DNA of 64,000 nt, taken from Roseburia_C sp031555935 (GTDB lineage: Bacteria; Bacillota; Clostridia; Lachnospirales; Lachnospiraceae). Location of the stretch: contig JAVBTX010000018.1 of the NCBI GenBank assembly GCA_031555935.1, positions 28,099-92,098 of the forward strand, read 5' to 3'. The stretch's first letter is position 1. Each line of letters opens with the position of its first letter. A program made the translations under genes and the position numbers. Positions 25,927-33,848 of this stretch are shown in pieces. Under the pieces are notes generated by a model. It was not told the DNA's origin and did no database searches. It saw nothing but the letters and a program-made list of their open reading frames with translations.

Positions 25927-27108
25927 ATGGCAGAGCAGAAACGAGATTACTATGAAGTGCTAGGCATTGAAAAAAGTGCCGATGATGCAGCAATCAAAAA
26001 AGCATACCGCGTATTGGCTAAGAAGTATCACCCGGACACGAACCCGGGTGATGCTGAGGCTGAGAAGAAATTTAAAGAAGCCTCAGAAGCCTATGCAGTA
26101 TTAAGCGACCAGGAAAAACGCCGGCAGTATGACCAGTTTGGCCATGCGGCATTTGATGGAGCCGGTGGCGGTGCAGGTGGATTCGACTTTTCCGGCATGG
26201 ACATGGGCGATATCTTTGGCGACATTTTTGGCGATTTCTTTGGTGGTGGCCGAAGCAAACGAGCAAGTAATGGACCGATGCGCGGGGCCAATCTTCGTGC
26301 CAGTATTCGTATTTCATTTGAAGAAGCCGTATTTGGCTGTGAAAAAGAAATCGAAATCACGCTAAAGGATGAATGTCAGACTTGTCATGGCAATGGCGCA
26401 AAACCGGGAACTACCCCTGAGACATGTCAAAAATGTGGCGGTAAGGGAAAAGTAATGTATACCCAGCAGTCGCTGTTTGGAATGGTTCAAAATGTTCAGA
26501 CCTGTCCAGATTGTAATGGTTCGGGCAAAATGGTCAAGGATAAATGTACCGATTGTCATGGCAGCGGCTACATAGCCAAGAGAAAACGGATTAAAGTCAG
26601 CATTCCGGCTGGAATTGATAATGGTCAGAGTGTTCGAATTCGTGACAAAGGTGAGCCGGGAACAAATGGTGGACCAAGAGGCGACTTACTTGTTGAAGTA
26701 GTCGTATCAAGACACCCAATTTTCCAGCGTCAGGATATGAATATCTATTCAACAGCCCCGATAACCTTTGCGCAGGCAGCACTTGGTGGAGAGGTTCGGA
26801 TAAATACCGTTGACGGCGATATCCTCTATGATGTAAAACCAGGAACCCAGACCGATACAAAGATTCGTCTCAAAGGAAAAGGTGTTCCATCACTCCGCAA
26901 CAAGGCGGTACGTGGTGACCATTATGTAACCCTGGTGGTACAAGTGCCAACCGGATTAAACGAAAGTGCCAAAGAAGCATTGCGTACATTTGATTCCGAG
27001 ACTGGAAATTCATTGCAAAAAGCAAGTGGCACGGCAGCGCCGGAAGAGAAAAAAAAGAAAAAAGGTTTTATGGACAAATTAAAAGAAACCATCGAAGATA
27101 ATATATAA
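25927..27108 (+). CDS. dnaJ: Chaperone DnaJ (Hsp40)
   Basis: A co-chaperone that delivers clients to DnaK and stimulates its ATPase. The 393-residue class I protein has a J domain (1-70) with His-Pro-Asp at 35-37, a Gly/Phe-rich region (about 76-110), and four CxxCxGxG zinc motifs (CQTCHGNG, CQKCGGKG, CPDCNGSG, CTDCHGSG) at about 150-220. The C-terminal client-binding beta domains are followed by a short Lys-rich tail. It starts 10 bases after dnaK and ends at a strong terminator. Confidence 0.97.
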   Translation: MAEQKRDYYEVLGIEKSADDAAIKKAYRVLAKKYHPDTNPGDAEAEKKFKEASEAYAVLSDQEKRRQYDQFGHAAFDGAGGGAGGFDFSGMDMGDIFGDIFGDFFGGGRSKRASNGPMRGANLRASIRISFEEAVFGCEKEIEITLKDECQTCHGNGAKPGTTPETCQKCGGKGKVMYTQQSLFGMVQNVQTCPDCNGSGKMVKDKCTDCHGSGYIAKRKRIKVSIPAGIDNGQSVRIRDKGEPGTNGGPRGDLLVEVVVSRHPIFQRQDMNIYSTAPITFAQAALGGEVRINTVDGDILYDVKPGTQTDTKIRLKGKGVPSLRNKAVRGDHYVTLVVQVPTGLNESAKEALRTFDSETGNSLQKASGTAAPEEKKKKKGFMDKLKETIEDNI

Positions 27109-27146
27109 AATTTTTATCAAAAATATATTAAAAAGTAGCAAATAAG

Positions 27147-27170
27147 ACAGCCGCAATAGCGGCTGTTTTT
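27147..27170 (+). terminator. Rho-independent terminator after dnaJ
   Basis: ACAGCCGC (27147-27154), loop AATA, GCGGCTGT (27159-27166), then a T-run. It closes the hrcA-grpE-dnaK-dnaJ operon. Confidence 0.93.
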
Positions 27171-27211
27171 GTCTAAATTCCCAAAAATTTGCCAGATATT
27201 GTAGAAGGGTG

Positions 27212-27240
27212 TTGCGAAAACGGACTAGATGTTGTATACT
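27212..27240 (+). promoter_or_regulatory. Promoter and leader hairpin of the small J-domain gene
   Basis: TTGCGA (27212-27217) and TATACT (27235-27240), 17 bases apart. In the leader, ACACGTTTTT (27278-27287) pairs with AAAAACGTGT (27296-27305) directly before the AAGGAG site, which could affect translation. Confidence 0.65.
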
Positions 27241-27324
27241 GACTGCAGTTGAAGAGTAAAGTTGTGCTATATATGGAACACGTTTTTCAAAAACAAAAAA
27301 CGTGTAATAAAAAGGAGCTGAATC

Positions 27325-27876
27325 ATGGAACAGCCGATTGTGATAAAAAAAGATATAAAAAACGTTAAAAAATTTGAACAATGGTGTTTCAAGCAGACGG
27401 TTGAGATAGAACATAAGAAACAGAAATTGCAGGATGAACGACAGAATCTGTCGAAGGAAAGAATTCGACTTGCCGAAGAAGCGGATCAGTTGGAGCGGGA
27501 ACGTCGTACCCTTTTGCGCAAGCAAGAGTTGGAGTCGATACGGATGAAGCAGGAACAGCATCTGTTTGATATGAAGTGGAAGATTCTTGAGGAAGAATTA
27601 AAGAAGCTTGCATCAGAGAAACAGCAAGTGCAGCGCCAGCGAGAATTTTTTCATCGGGCCACTGACTATCAGAAGGGACCAAGCAGAACGACCAGCAACA
27701 CCTCCAATGTTGTAAAAGGAGAATTATTCTTTGTCGGAGTGAACAACGAGGCATCGCTAAAGAAACGTTATAAGGATTTAATCAAAATCTACCATCCAGA
27801 CAATCTGGCGGGAGATACGGGAACGATTCAAGAGATTAATCGGGAATATGATAAATTGAGAAAAAAATTGGGATAG
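27325..27876 (+). CDS. Coiled-coil protein with a C-terminal J domain
   Basis: A 183-residue cytoplasmic protein. Residues about 20-112 are highly charged (Lys/Glu/Gln/Arg) heptad-like sequence, predicted as a long coiled coil. A short Ser/Thr linker (119-128) leads to a compact J-like domain (about 133-183) with His-Pro-Asp at 157-159 in IKIYHPDNLAG and a terminal helix INREYDKLRKKL. The usual N-terminal J helix is reduced. It follows dnaJ but has its own promoter and terminator. A specialised DnaK co-chaperone is the likely role, from the HPD motif and location; the client is unknown. I do not recognise a named gene. Confidence 0.75.
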   Translation: MEQPIVIKKDIKNVKKFEQWCFKQTVEIEHKKQKLQDERQNLSKERIRLAEEADQLERERRTLLRKQELESIRMKQEQHLFDMKWKILEEELKKLASEKQQVQRQREFFHRATDYQKGPSRTTSNTSNVVKGELFFVGVNNEASLKKRYKDLIKIYHPDNLAGDTGTIQEINREYDKLRKKLG

Positions 27877-27885
27877 AGATAAATT

Positions 27886-27922
27886 AAGCAACAACACTTG
27901 GCATGAGTGTGGTTGCTTTTTT
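27886..27922. terminator. Terminator between the J-domain gene and the hydrogenase-like gene
   Basis: AAGCAACAACACT (27886-27898) pairs with AGTGTGGTTGCTT (27906-27918) with one mismatch, followed by T bases. It lies between convergent genes. Confidence 0.88.
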
Positions 27923-27956
27923 AATTTGATAGGAAAGTACGTCCTATTAAATTCTA

Positions 27957-29180
27957 CTACAATTTCCGCGTCAAAAAATCACTGTTCTTCGCAAAATCAG
28001 CCACCTTTATAAAGCCAAGTTCCTGCATCAAATCAGCGACATACGGGTTTTCGGCCGGTGAAGCAAACGGTGCATCAGCGGCATACTGATTAATTAGCTC
28101 GGTGCATTTGGCGGTGTCAATATTACGTTTTGGTCCGCCAGCACATCCGCCTTCACAAGCCATCCCCTCAAAAAAATTCCCCTCAATCTGTCCAGAAAGA
28201 ATCTGCTCGAGTAAGTTCTTGCAGTTTTGTACGCCGTTGGCAGTCACTGGTTGAAAGATTTCCTTAGCATCCGTTGATAGCGTATCAACACAGTCCCCAA
28301 CCGCCTTGCTGACACCACCGCTGCGTCCATACAGCCGTCCGGCAGTAGAAGCATGTTCTTTTACCTCTTCCTCCATTGCTGAAAAATCACATTGGAATAC
28401 CTGAAATAAATCTGCCAATTCCTGAAAAGTTAACACACAGTCAATTGCTCCTGCCAGCTCAGGGTCTCTGGCTTCCGCTTTTTTTGCCATACATGGTCCA
28501 ATAAAGACAGTTTTGCAGCCGGGGGTCAGTTCTTTGGTAATCCTTCCGCAGGCAATCATCGGTGAAACTGAGGCAGGCAAATGAGATACAATTTTAGAGA
28601 AATTTTGTCGAATCATCCCAATCCAAACTGGACAACAACAGCTCGTCAATTGAAAATTTTCCGGGTCGTGGACATTGGCACGAAATTCCAAGGCTTCTTT
28701 CAGCGTTAAAATATCGGCAAAAGTGGCGACCTCCACCATACCCGAGAAACCAATCTGCTTTAGGGCGGTTCGTATTTTGGCAGGACTAGAATTGTCGCCA
28801 AATTGTCCCACAAAGGCTGGTGCCATCAAGGCATAGACAGGGCTTTCGGAGGACTTTAACAAGTCAATTGCGGTTACCGTATCTTTGCTAAAGGTCAGAT
28901 TTTCATCTTTACAAGCCCGGATGCATTCGGCGCAGCCGACACAATTCTGACTGTTGATTACCACATTTCCATCCTTCACCTCCATTGCCTGAAAGATGCA
29001 AGCCGATACACAGGCGGGGTCGGAACAGTCACAAGCATGCTGTCTTAATACCAGCGGATAGGACGTGGGATGCAGCAGACAGTCTAATTGTCCCTCTGTC
29101 AATTCTTCTGGTGGCAACGTGATTTCTCCGCCAATTGCTCTCGCCGTAATCACTTCCTGATACAATTCTTCAAATGTCAT
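27957..29180 (-). CDS. [FeFe]-hydrogenase-type iron-sulfur protein (single-subunit, H-domain with 2[4Fe-4S] ferredoxin)
   Basis: A 407-residue protein. The ferredoxin part has two cluster motifs: cysteines near 50, 52, 57 and 61, and a canonical CVGCAECIRAC at 80-90. The H-cluster domain keeps all ligand positions: L1 TSCCCPVW near 179-186, L2 FIGPCMAKKAE with Cys230, and L3 EGMACEGGCAGG with Cys342 and Cys346. L2 and L3 differ from those of productive hydrogenases (MPCTxKK and EVMACPGGC), which is closer to sensory or uncharacterised [FeFe] groups. There is no C-terminal PAS domain, no NADH-binding subunit and no maturase next to it. Activity is unproven; a redox-sensing or minor H2 role is inferred. 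Confidence 0.85.
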   Translation of the reverse strand: MTFEELYQEVITARAIGGEITLPPEELTEGQLDCLLHPTSYPLVLRQHACDCSDPACVSACIFQAMEVKDGNVVINSQNCVGCAECIRACKDENLTFSKDTVTAIDLLKSSESPVYALMAPAFVGQFGDNSSPAKIRTALKQIGFSGMVEVATFADILTLKEALEFRANVHDPENFQLTSCCCPVWIGMIRQNFSKIVSHLPASVSPMIACGRITKELTPGCKTVFIGPCMAKKAEARDPELAGAIDCVLTFQELADLFQVFQCDFSAMEEEVKEHASTAGRLYGRSGGVSKAVGDCVDTLSTDAKEIFQPVTANGVQNCKNLLEQILSGQIEGNFFEGMACEGGCAGGPKRNIDTAKCTELINQYAADAPFASPAENPYVADLMQELGFIKVADFAKNSDFLTRKL

Positions 29181-29225
29181 GACTAAACCTCAACTTTTCA
29201 AAAAATTTCTATATAGCATAAGTAT

Positions 29226-29254
29226 TTGCAGAAATAAGCATTTTATGCTAATAT
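29226..29254 (+). promoter_or_regulatory. Promoter of prmA, overlapping a divergent promoter
   Basis: TTGCAG (29226-29231) and TAATAT (29249-29254) with a 17-base spacer point to prmA. On the opposite strand TTGACA (29253-29258) faces the hydrogenase-like gene, so the two promoters overlap around the AGCAT/ATGCT dyad at 29238-29250. Confidence 0.6.
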
Positions 29255-29296
29255 GTCAAATGGGCATACAGTCCATTCGAAAGGTGATATCTGAAT

Positions 29297-30250
29297 ATGA
29301 AGTGGGATAAATATACAATACAAACAACAACCGAAGCGGAAGATTTTATCAGCATGATGCTAAGTGAAATTGGAATTGAAGGAATAGAGATAGAGGATAA
29401 TATACCACTGACGAAGGACGAGCAGTCGAAAATGTTTATTGATTTTCCGCCAGAACTTCCAGTCGATGATGGAACAAGCCGGGTCAGCTTTTATTTGGAT
29501 GCCGCAGAAGACCATGTGGAAAAACTAGAACAGGTGCGCTTGGGACTAGAGGATTTGAAAGCGATGGTCGAGCTTGGTGAAGGGACGATAACATCCAGCC
29601 AGACCGAGGATGTGGATTGGATTAATAACTGGAAACAGTATTTTACATCATTTTATATCGATGATATCTTGATAAAGCCAACATGGGAACCGTTAAAAGA
29701 AGAGGACCAGGATAAATTTCTAATCGAAATCGACCCGGGGATATCCTTTGGTACCGGTAAACATGAAACGACGCAGTTATGCATTCGTCAGTTGCGTAAA
29801 TATATGAGCAAACAGTCGGTTGTCTTAGATGTTGGATGTGGTAGCGGAATCCTATCAATTACGGCCTTGAAGCTTGGCGCCAGTAGAGTGGTCGGAACAG
29901 ACATCGACGAGAATTGCATGACCTCTACTTATGAAAATATGGAAGTAAATCAGTTAGATAAATCATTAGGCAAGTTTTACATGGGCAATCTCATTGATGA
30001 TTTAGCCTTACAGCAAACAGTGGGGACGGAAGAATATGATATTGTCGTGGCCAATATTTTAGCGGATGTAATTATTCCGATGGCACCAGTAATACCAGCT
30101 CGACTCAAACAGGGGGGGATATTTATCACCTCAGGAATTATAGATTTCAAGGAAAATGAAGTAAAAACAGCGATTGCCGAAGCCGGATTTGAGATATTAG
30201 AAATCAATCATCAAGGCGAGTGGGTTAACATAACCGCAAAAAAATGTTAA
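29297..30250 (+). CDS. prmA: Ribosomal protein L11 methyltransferase
   Basis: A SAM-dependent enzyme that methylates lysines and the N-terminus of ribosomal protein L11. The 317-residue product has an N-terminal L11-recognition domain (about 1-100), the linker with EIDPGISFGTGKHETTQLC, the SAM loop LDVGCGSGILSI near 178-189, and the VANILADVI catalytic segment near 250. It is paired with rsmE, as in Bacillus (dnaJ-prmA-rsmE). Here it is separated from dnaJ by two inserted genes and has its own promoter. Confidence 0.95.
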   Translation: MKWDKYTIQTTTEAEDFISMMLSEIGIEGIEIEDNIPLTKDEQSKMFIDFPPELPVDDGTSRVSFYLDAAEDHVEKLEQVRLGLEDLKAMVELGEGTITSSQTEDVDWINNWKQYFTSFYIDDILIKPTWEPLKEEDQDKFLIEIDPGISFGTGKHETTQLCIRQLRKYMSKQSVVLDVGCGSGILSITALKLGASRVVGTDIDENCMTSTYENMEVNQLDKSLGKFYMGNLIDDLALQQTVGTEEYDIVVANILADVIIPMAPVIPARLKQGGIFITSGIIDFKENEVKTAIAEAGFEILEINHQGEWVNITAKKC

Positions 30251-30299
30251 ATATCCAAGGAAAAGGTGAAGCAAAGCACTTCACCCTGGTGAGTAAAAA

Positions 30300-31037
30300 A
30301 TGCATCAGTTTTTTGTAGAAGATAGTCAGATTGGAAAAGAATATGTGACGATAACCGGTTCTGATGTTAACCATATCCGTAATGTGTTGCGGATGAAGGT
30401 AGGGGAAGAGATTCGTATCAGTAATCAACAGGGAACGGATTATTTTTGCCAAATAGCCGAAATCGGTGAGGATTTTGTGCAGGCGGATATCACCAAAGCA
30501 GATGATGCTGGGACAGAATTACCTGCTAAAATATATTTGTTTCAAGCACTACCCAAAGGCGACCGGATGGAAACAGTAATTGAAAAGGCTGTCGAACTTG
30601 GCGTTTATGAGATTATTCCGGTAGCAATGAAATATTGTGTGGTAAAGCTGGATGAAAAAAAAGCCGTAAATAAAGTGAAGCGTTGGCAGGCAATTGCGGA
30701 AAGTGCCGCTAAGCAGTCAAAGCGCAGTCGGATACCGCAGATACATGAGGTGATGACGTATCGAGAGGCCATCCAATATGCCAGCGCCTGTGATGTTCGT
30801 TTGGTCCCATATGAAAATGAACGCGGGATGGCGGGGACGAAAGCTGCTCTTGATAAGATTGGCGGAGGTCAGTCAATCAGTGTGATGATTGGACCGGAGG
30901 GCGGATTTGCAGATGAAGAAATAGCGGCAATCAAGGATGATATGCAGTTGCTATCGTTGGGCAAACGAATCCTTCGTACGGATACGGCTGGCATTTGCAT
31001 GATGTCATTGCTAATGTTGCAGCTAGAAAGTGAGTAA
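30300..31037 (+). CDS. rsmE: 16S rRNA m3U1498 methyltransferase
   Basis: A SPOUT-class enzyme methylating U1498 of 16S rRNA. The 245-residue protein has the N-terminal PUA-like domain (MHQFFVEDSQIG, HIRNVLRMKVGEEI) and the knotted SAM site with MIGPEGGFADEEI near 198 and LGKRILRTDTAGI near 220. The stem GGTGAAG/CTTCACC at 30265-30285 sits between prmA and this gene. The cysteine desulfurase gene follows after 3 bases. Confidence 0.95.
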   Translation: MHQFFVEDSQIGKEYVTITGSDVNHIRNVLRMKVGEEIRISNQQGTDYFCQIAEIGEDFVQADITKADDAGTELPAKIYLFQALPKGDRMETVIEKAVELGVYEIIPVAMKYCVVKLDEKKAVNKVKRWQAIAESAAKQSKRSRIPQIHEVMTYREAIQYASACDVRLVPYENERGMAGTKAALDKIGGGQSISVMIGPEGGFADEEIAAIKDDMQLLSLGKRILRTDTAGICMMSLLMLQLESE

Positions 31038-31040
31038 AAG

Positions 31041-32198
31041 ATGGAGGTATATTTAGATAATTCGGCCACAACACAGTGCTCGGTGCGGGCATGTGACAAG
31101 ATGGTCGAGGTACTGACAAAAGGATATGGTAATCCGTCTTCCATGCATTTAAAAGGTGTCGAAGCAGAAAACTATATCAAAGAAGCAAAGCATAAAATAG
31201 CTCGGACATTGAAAGTCAAGGACGATGAAATCGTCTTTACCTCTGGCGGAACGGAATCAAATAACCTCGCCATCATTGGTGCGGCAATGGCCAATAAACG
31301 GGCCGGAATGCATTTGATTACGACCAATATAGAGCATCCGTCGGTATTGAATGCAATGGAGTATTTGGCGGCGGAACAGGGCTTTCGGGTAACGTATTTA
31401 TCAGTCGATGAAAACGGTGAAATCGCACTAGAAGAACTGCGCGAAAGCGTAACGGCAGAAACCATTCTCGTATCAATGATGCAAGTAAATAATGAAATGG
31501 GAGCAGTCGAGCCAATTGAAGCGGCAGTACAGGTTATTAAAGAGAAAAATCCGGGAACACTAATTCATGTCGATGCGATTCAATCCTATGGAAAGATGCA
31601 TATCTATCCAAAGCGAATCGGCATTGATTTGTTATCAGTCAGTGGTCACAAAATTCACGGACCAAAAGGTATCGGTTTTTTATATATCAAAGAAAAAACA
31701 AAGCTTAAGCCGATTGTCTTTGGCGGCGGTCAGCAAAAAAACATTCGCTCTGGAACAGAAAATGTGCCGGGAATCGCCGGATTAGCAGAAGCATCAGCCG
31801 AGATGTACGAAGACTTTGAAACCAAGATAAATCAGCTGTACCAAATCAAGGACACCTTCGTTAGCGGGGTACTCGCCTTAGAAGATGTCAAGGTTAACGG
31901 AAAAACAGACCGCGAGTCAGCCCCCCACATTGTCAGCGTTAGCTTTGACGGAATCCGCAGCGAGGTGTTATTGCACTCATTAGAGGAACGAGGTATCTAT
32001 GTATCCGCCGGTTCCGCATGTGCCTCCAACAAACCCGCAGTCAGCAGAACGCTAAAGAGCATTGGCGTAAAGCAGAGCCTTTTGGAAGCAACGATTCGTT
32101 TTAGCTTTGGGGTGCATACGACGATGGCAGAAATAGAGTACGCACTTACGGCATTGCAGGAAATTGTGCCAATGCTACGAAAATATACAAGACATTAA
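31041..32198 (+). CDS. Cysteine desulfurase (NifS/IscS family)
   Basis: A PLP enzyme that removes sulfur from cysteine as a protein persulfide. The 385-residue protein has SGGTESNN at 68-75, the PLP lysine Lys204 in SVSGHKIHGPKG, and the persulfide Cys327 in VSAGSACASNKP. The lack of an iscU-like scaffold and its place 12 bases before thiI point to service in tRNA thiolation, as for NifZ-ThiI in Bacillus. That assignment rests on context. The thiI neighbour is the probable sulfur acceptor. Confidence 0.93.
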   Translation: MEVYLDNSATTQCSVRACDKMVEVLTKGYGNPSSMHLKGVEAENYIKEAKHKIARTLKVKDDEIVFTSGGTESNNLAIIGAAMANKRAGMHLITTNIEHPSVLNAMEYLAAEQGFRVTYLSVDENGEIALEELRESVTAETILVSMMQVNNEMGAVEPIEAAVQVIKEKNPGTLIHVDAIQSYGKMHIYPKRIGIDLLSVSGHKIHGPKGIGFLYIKEKTKLKPIVFGGGQQKNIRSGTENVPGIAGLAEASAEMYEDFETKINQLYQIKDTFVSGVLALEDVKVNGKTDRESAPHIVSVSFDGIRSEVLLHSLEERGIYVSAGSACASNKPAVSRTLKSIGVKQSLLEATIRFSFGVHTTMAEIEYALTALQEIVPMLRKYTRH

Positions 32199-32210
32199 GG
32201 AAGGGAAAAT

Positions 32211-33386
32211 ATGTATAAAGCATTTCTGATAAAATATGGTGAAATAGGAATTAAAGGAAAGAATCGTTATCTTTTTGAAAACATGTTAGTGAAGCAGGTG
32301 GAATATGCCTTGAAGCCGGTCGATGGAGAATTTACGGTGCGCAAGGAACAGGCGCGTATCTATGCTGAGGCACTTTCTGATTACGACTATGAAGAGGTGG
32401 TGGAGGCACTTAGTCATGTCTTTGGTATCGTTGGCTTTTGTCCAGTGGTAATGGTTGAAGATGAGGGCTTTGATAAGTTGACCGAGGATGTGTTGGCTTT
32501 TATTGATCAGGCTTATCCGGACAAGCATATTACTTTTAAGGTAAATGCCAGACGTGGCCGGAAAAATTATCCGATGGATTCAATGGAAATCAATGCCGAA
32601 ATGGGTGGCAGAATCCTTGATGCCTATCCCGATATGAAGGTTGATGTACATAATCCAGACGCCCTGATATCAATCGAAATAAGAACTAAAATCAACATCT
32701 ATGCACAAGAAATACCAGGTCCAGGCGGAATGCCAGTTGGTTCGAATGGAAAAGCGATGTTGTTGCTGTCAGGCGGAATTGACAGCCCGGTAGCTGGTTA
32801 TATGATTGCTAAGCGCGGTGTGGCAATTGATGCAACCTACTTCCATGCGCCGCCATATACAAGTGAACGCGCGAAACAGAAGGTGGTTGATTTAGCTAAA
32901 ATTATCTCAAGATATACTGGTCCAATTCGTTTGAATGTTGTTAACTTTACCGATATTCAGTTATACATTTATGAGCAGTGCCCACATGAGGAATTGACGA
33001 TTATCATGCGCCGTTACATGATGAAGATAGCGGAGCATTTTGCTGAAGCAAATAAATGTCTGGGTTTAATCACAGGTGAGAGTATCGGCCAGGTGGCGAG
33101 CCAGACGATGCAGTCCCTGGCAGCAACGGATGATGCGACAACAATGCCGATATATCGTCCCTTAATTGGTTTTGATAAACAGGAAATTATAGATGTATCA
33201 GAAAAGATTGAAACCTATGAGACATCAATTTTACCGTTTGAAGATTGCTGTACCATTTTCGTGGCCAAGCATCCCGTCACAAAACCGAATTTGAACATCA
33301 TTAAACGCTCAGAAATGAAACTAGCTGAGAAAATAGACGACTTAATGAAAGAAGCAATCGAAACAGTCGAAGTTGTACAGATATAA
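32211..33386 (+). CDS. thiI: tRNA 4-thiouridine synthetase ThiI
   Basis: Activates U8 of tRNA with ATP and inserts sulfur to make 4-thiouridine; in some bacteria it also supports thiamine synthesis. The 391-residue product has the ferredoxin-like and THUMP domains (about 1-165) and the PP-loop LLSGGIDSPVAGYM near 184. The conserved region FEDCCTIFVAKHPVTKP is near 343. There is no C-terminal rhodanese domain, matching the short Gram-positive form, which takes sulfur directly from the paired desulfurase encoded just upstream. Confidence 0.96.
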   Translation: MYKAFLIKYGEIGIKGKNRYLFENMLVKQVEYALKPVDGEFTVRKEQARIYAEALSDYDYEEVVEALSHVFGIVGFCPVVMVEDEGFDKLTEDVLAFIDQAYPDKHITFKVNARRGRKNYPMDSMEINAEMGGRILDAYPDMKVDVHNPDALISIEIRTKINIYAQEIPGPGGMPVGSNGKAMLLLSGGIDSPVAGYMIAKRGVAIDATYFHAPPYTSERAKQKVVDLAKIISRYTGPIRLNVVNFTDIQLYIYEQCPHEELTIIMRRYMMKIAEHFAEANKCLGLITGESIGQVASQTMQSLAATDDATTMPIYRPLIGFDKQEIIDVSEKIETYETSILPFEDCCTIFVAKHPVTKPNLNIIKRSEMKLAEKIDDLMKEAIETVEVVQI

Positions 33387-33463
33387 AACTCTCCACCATC
33401 GCTTTGCGAGGGTGGAGAGTTGGTACAAAAAAAGGACTGCTATAAAATTGTAGCAATCCTTTT
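33387..33463. terminator. Two hairpins between convergent thiI and the HPr-like gene
   Basis: AACTCTCCACC (33387-33397) pairs with GGTGGAGAGTT (33411-33421). Then AAAAGGACTGCTA (33430-33442) pairs with TAGCAATCCTTTT (33451-33463), with one mismatch and T/A flanks on both strands. The second looks like a bidirectional terminator; the first may belong to thiI. Confidence 0.85.
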
Positions 33464-33479
33464 AGTTCTTTGGTTTTAA

Positions 33480-33710
33480 TTAAACAATGTAAGGGCTTAA
33501 AATTTCTAAGATTTCGTCCATGCTAGATTCAGCATGAATAGCTAAATCGATTGGTTTGGATAAATCTAAGCTAAAGATACCCATGATAGATTTTGCATCA
33601 ATGACATATCTGCCAGAGATTAAATCGAAATCAAATTCGAACTGTGTAATAGCGTTAACGAATGATTTTACCTTGTCAATTGAATTTAAAGAAATTTGAA
33701 CTGTTTTCAT
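33480..33710 (-). CDS. HPr-like protein lacking the phosphocarrier histidine
   Basis: A 76-residue protein with the HPr fold pattern. The regulatory-serine region is preserved as DAKSIMGIFSLDL, with Ser41 matching Ser46 of HPr. However, the active-site loop that should read HARPA with His15 is replaced by LNSIDKVKS, so phosphotransfer from Enzyme I is not possible by the usual route. This is like Bacillus Crh, which signals catabolite repression through the serine only. Similar clostridial proteins exist without known function. The role is inferred; no hprK lies nearby. It is transcribed against thiI and divergently from mtaB. Confidence 0.8.
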   Translation of the reverse strand: MKTVQISLNSIDKVKSFVNAITQFEFDFDLISGRYVIDAKSIMGIFSLDLSKPIDLAIHAESSMDEILEILSPYIV

Positions 33711-33848
33711 ATAGAGACCTCCTATGGTTGCTATAAATTCTTTTTATTAATAGTAACGTTTTTAGTGGGAAAAGTCAACCCGATTTCATCGAAGATTGCT
33801 TCGAATGGAATATTTTGTAAAATCGGGGGAATAGAGAGGAATAAAATT

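Noticed and set aside
33696..33848. Upstream extension of mtaB
   Set aside because: It overlaps the divergent HPr-like gene start and its sequence is not protein-like for the family; TTG at 33849 has a good site.
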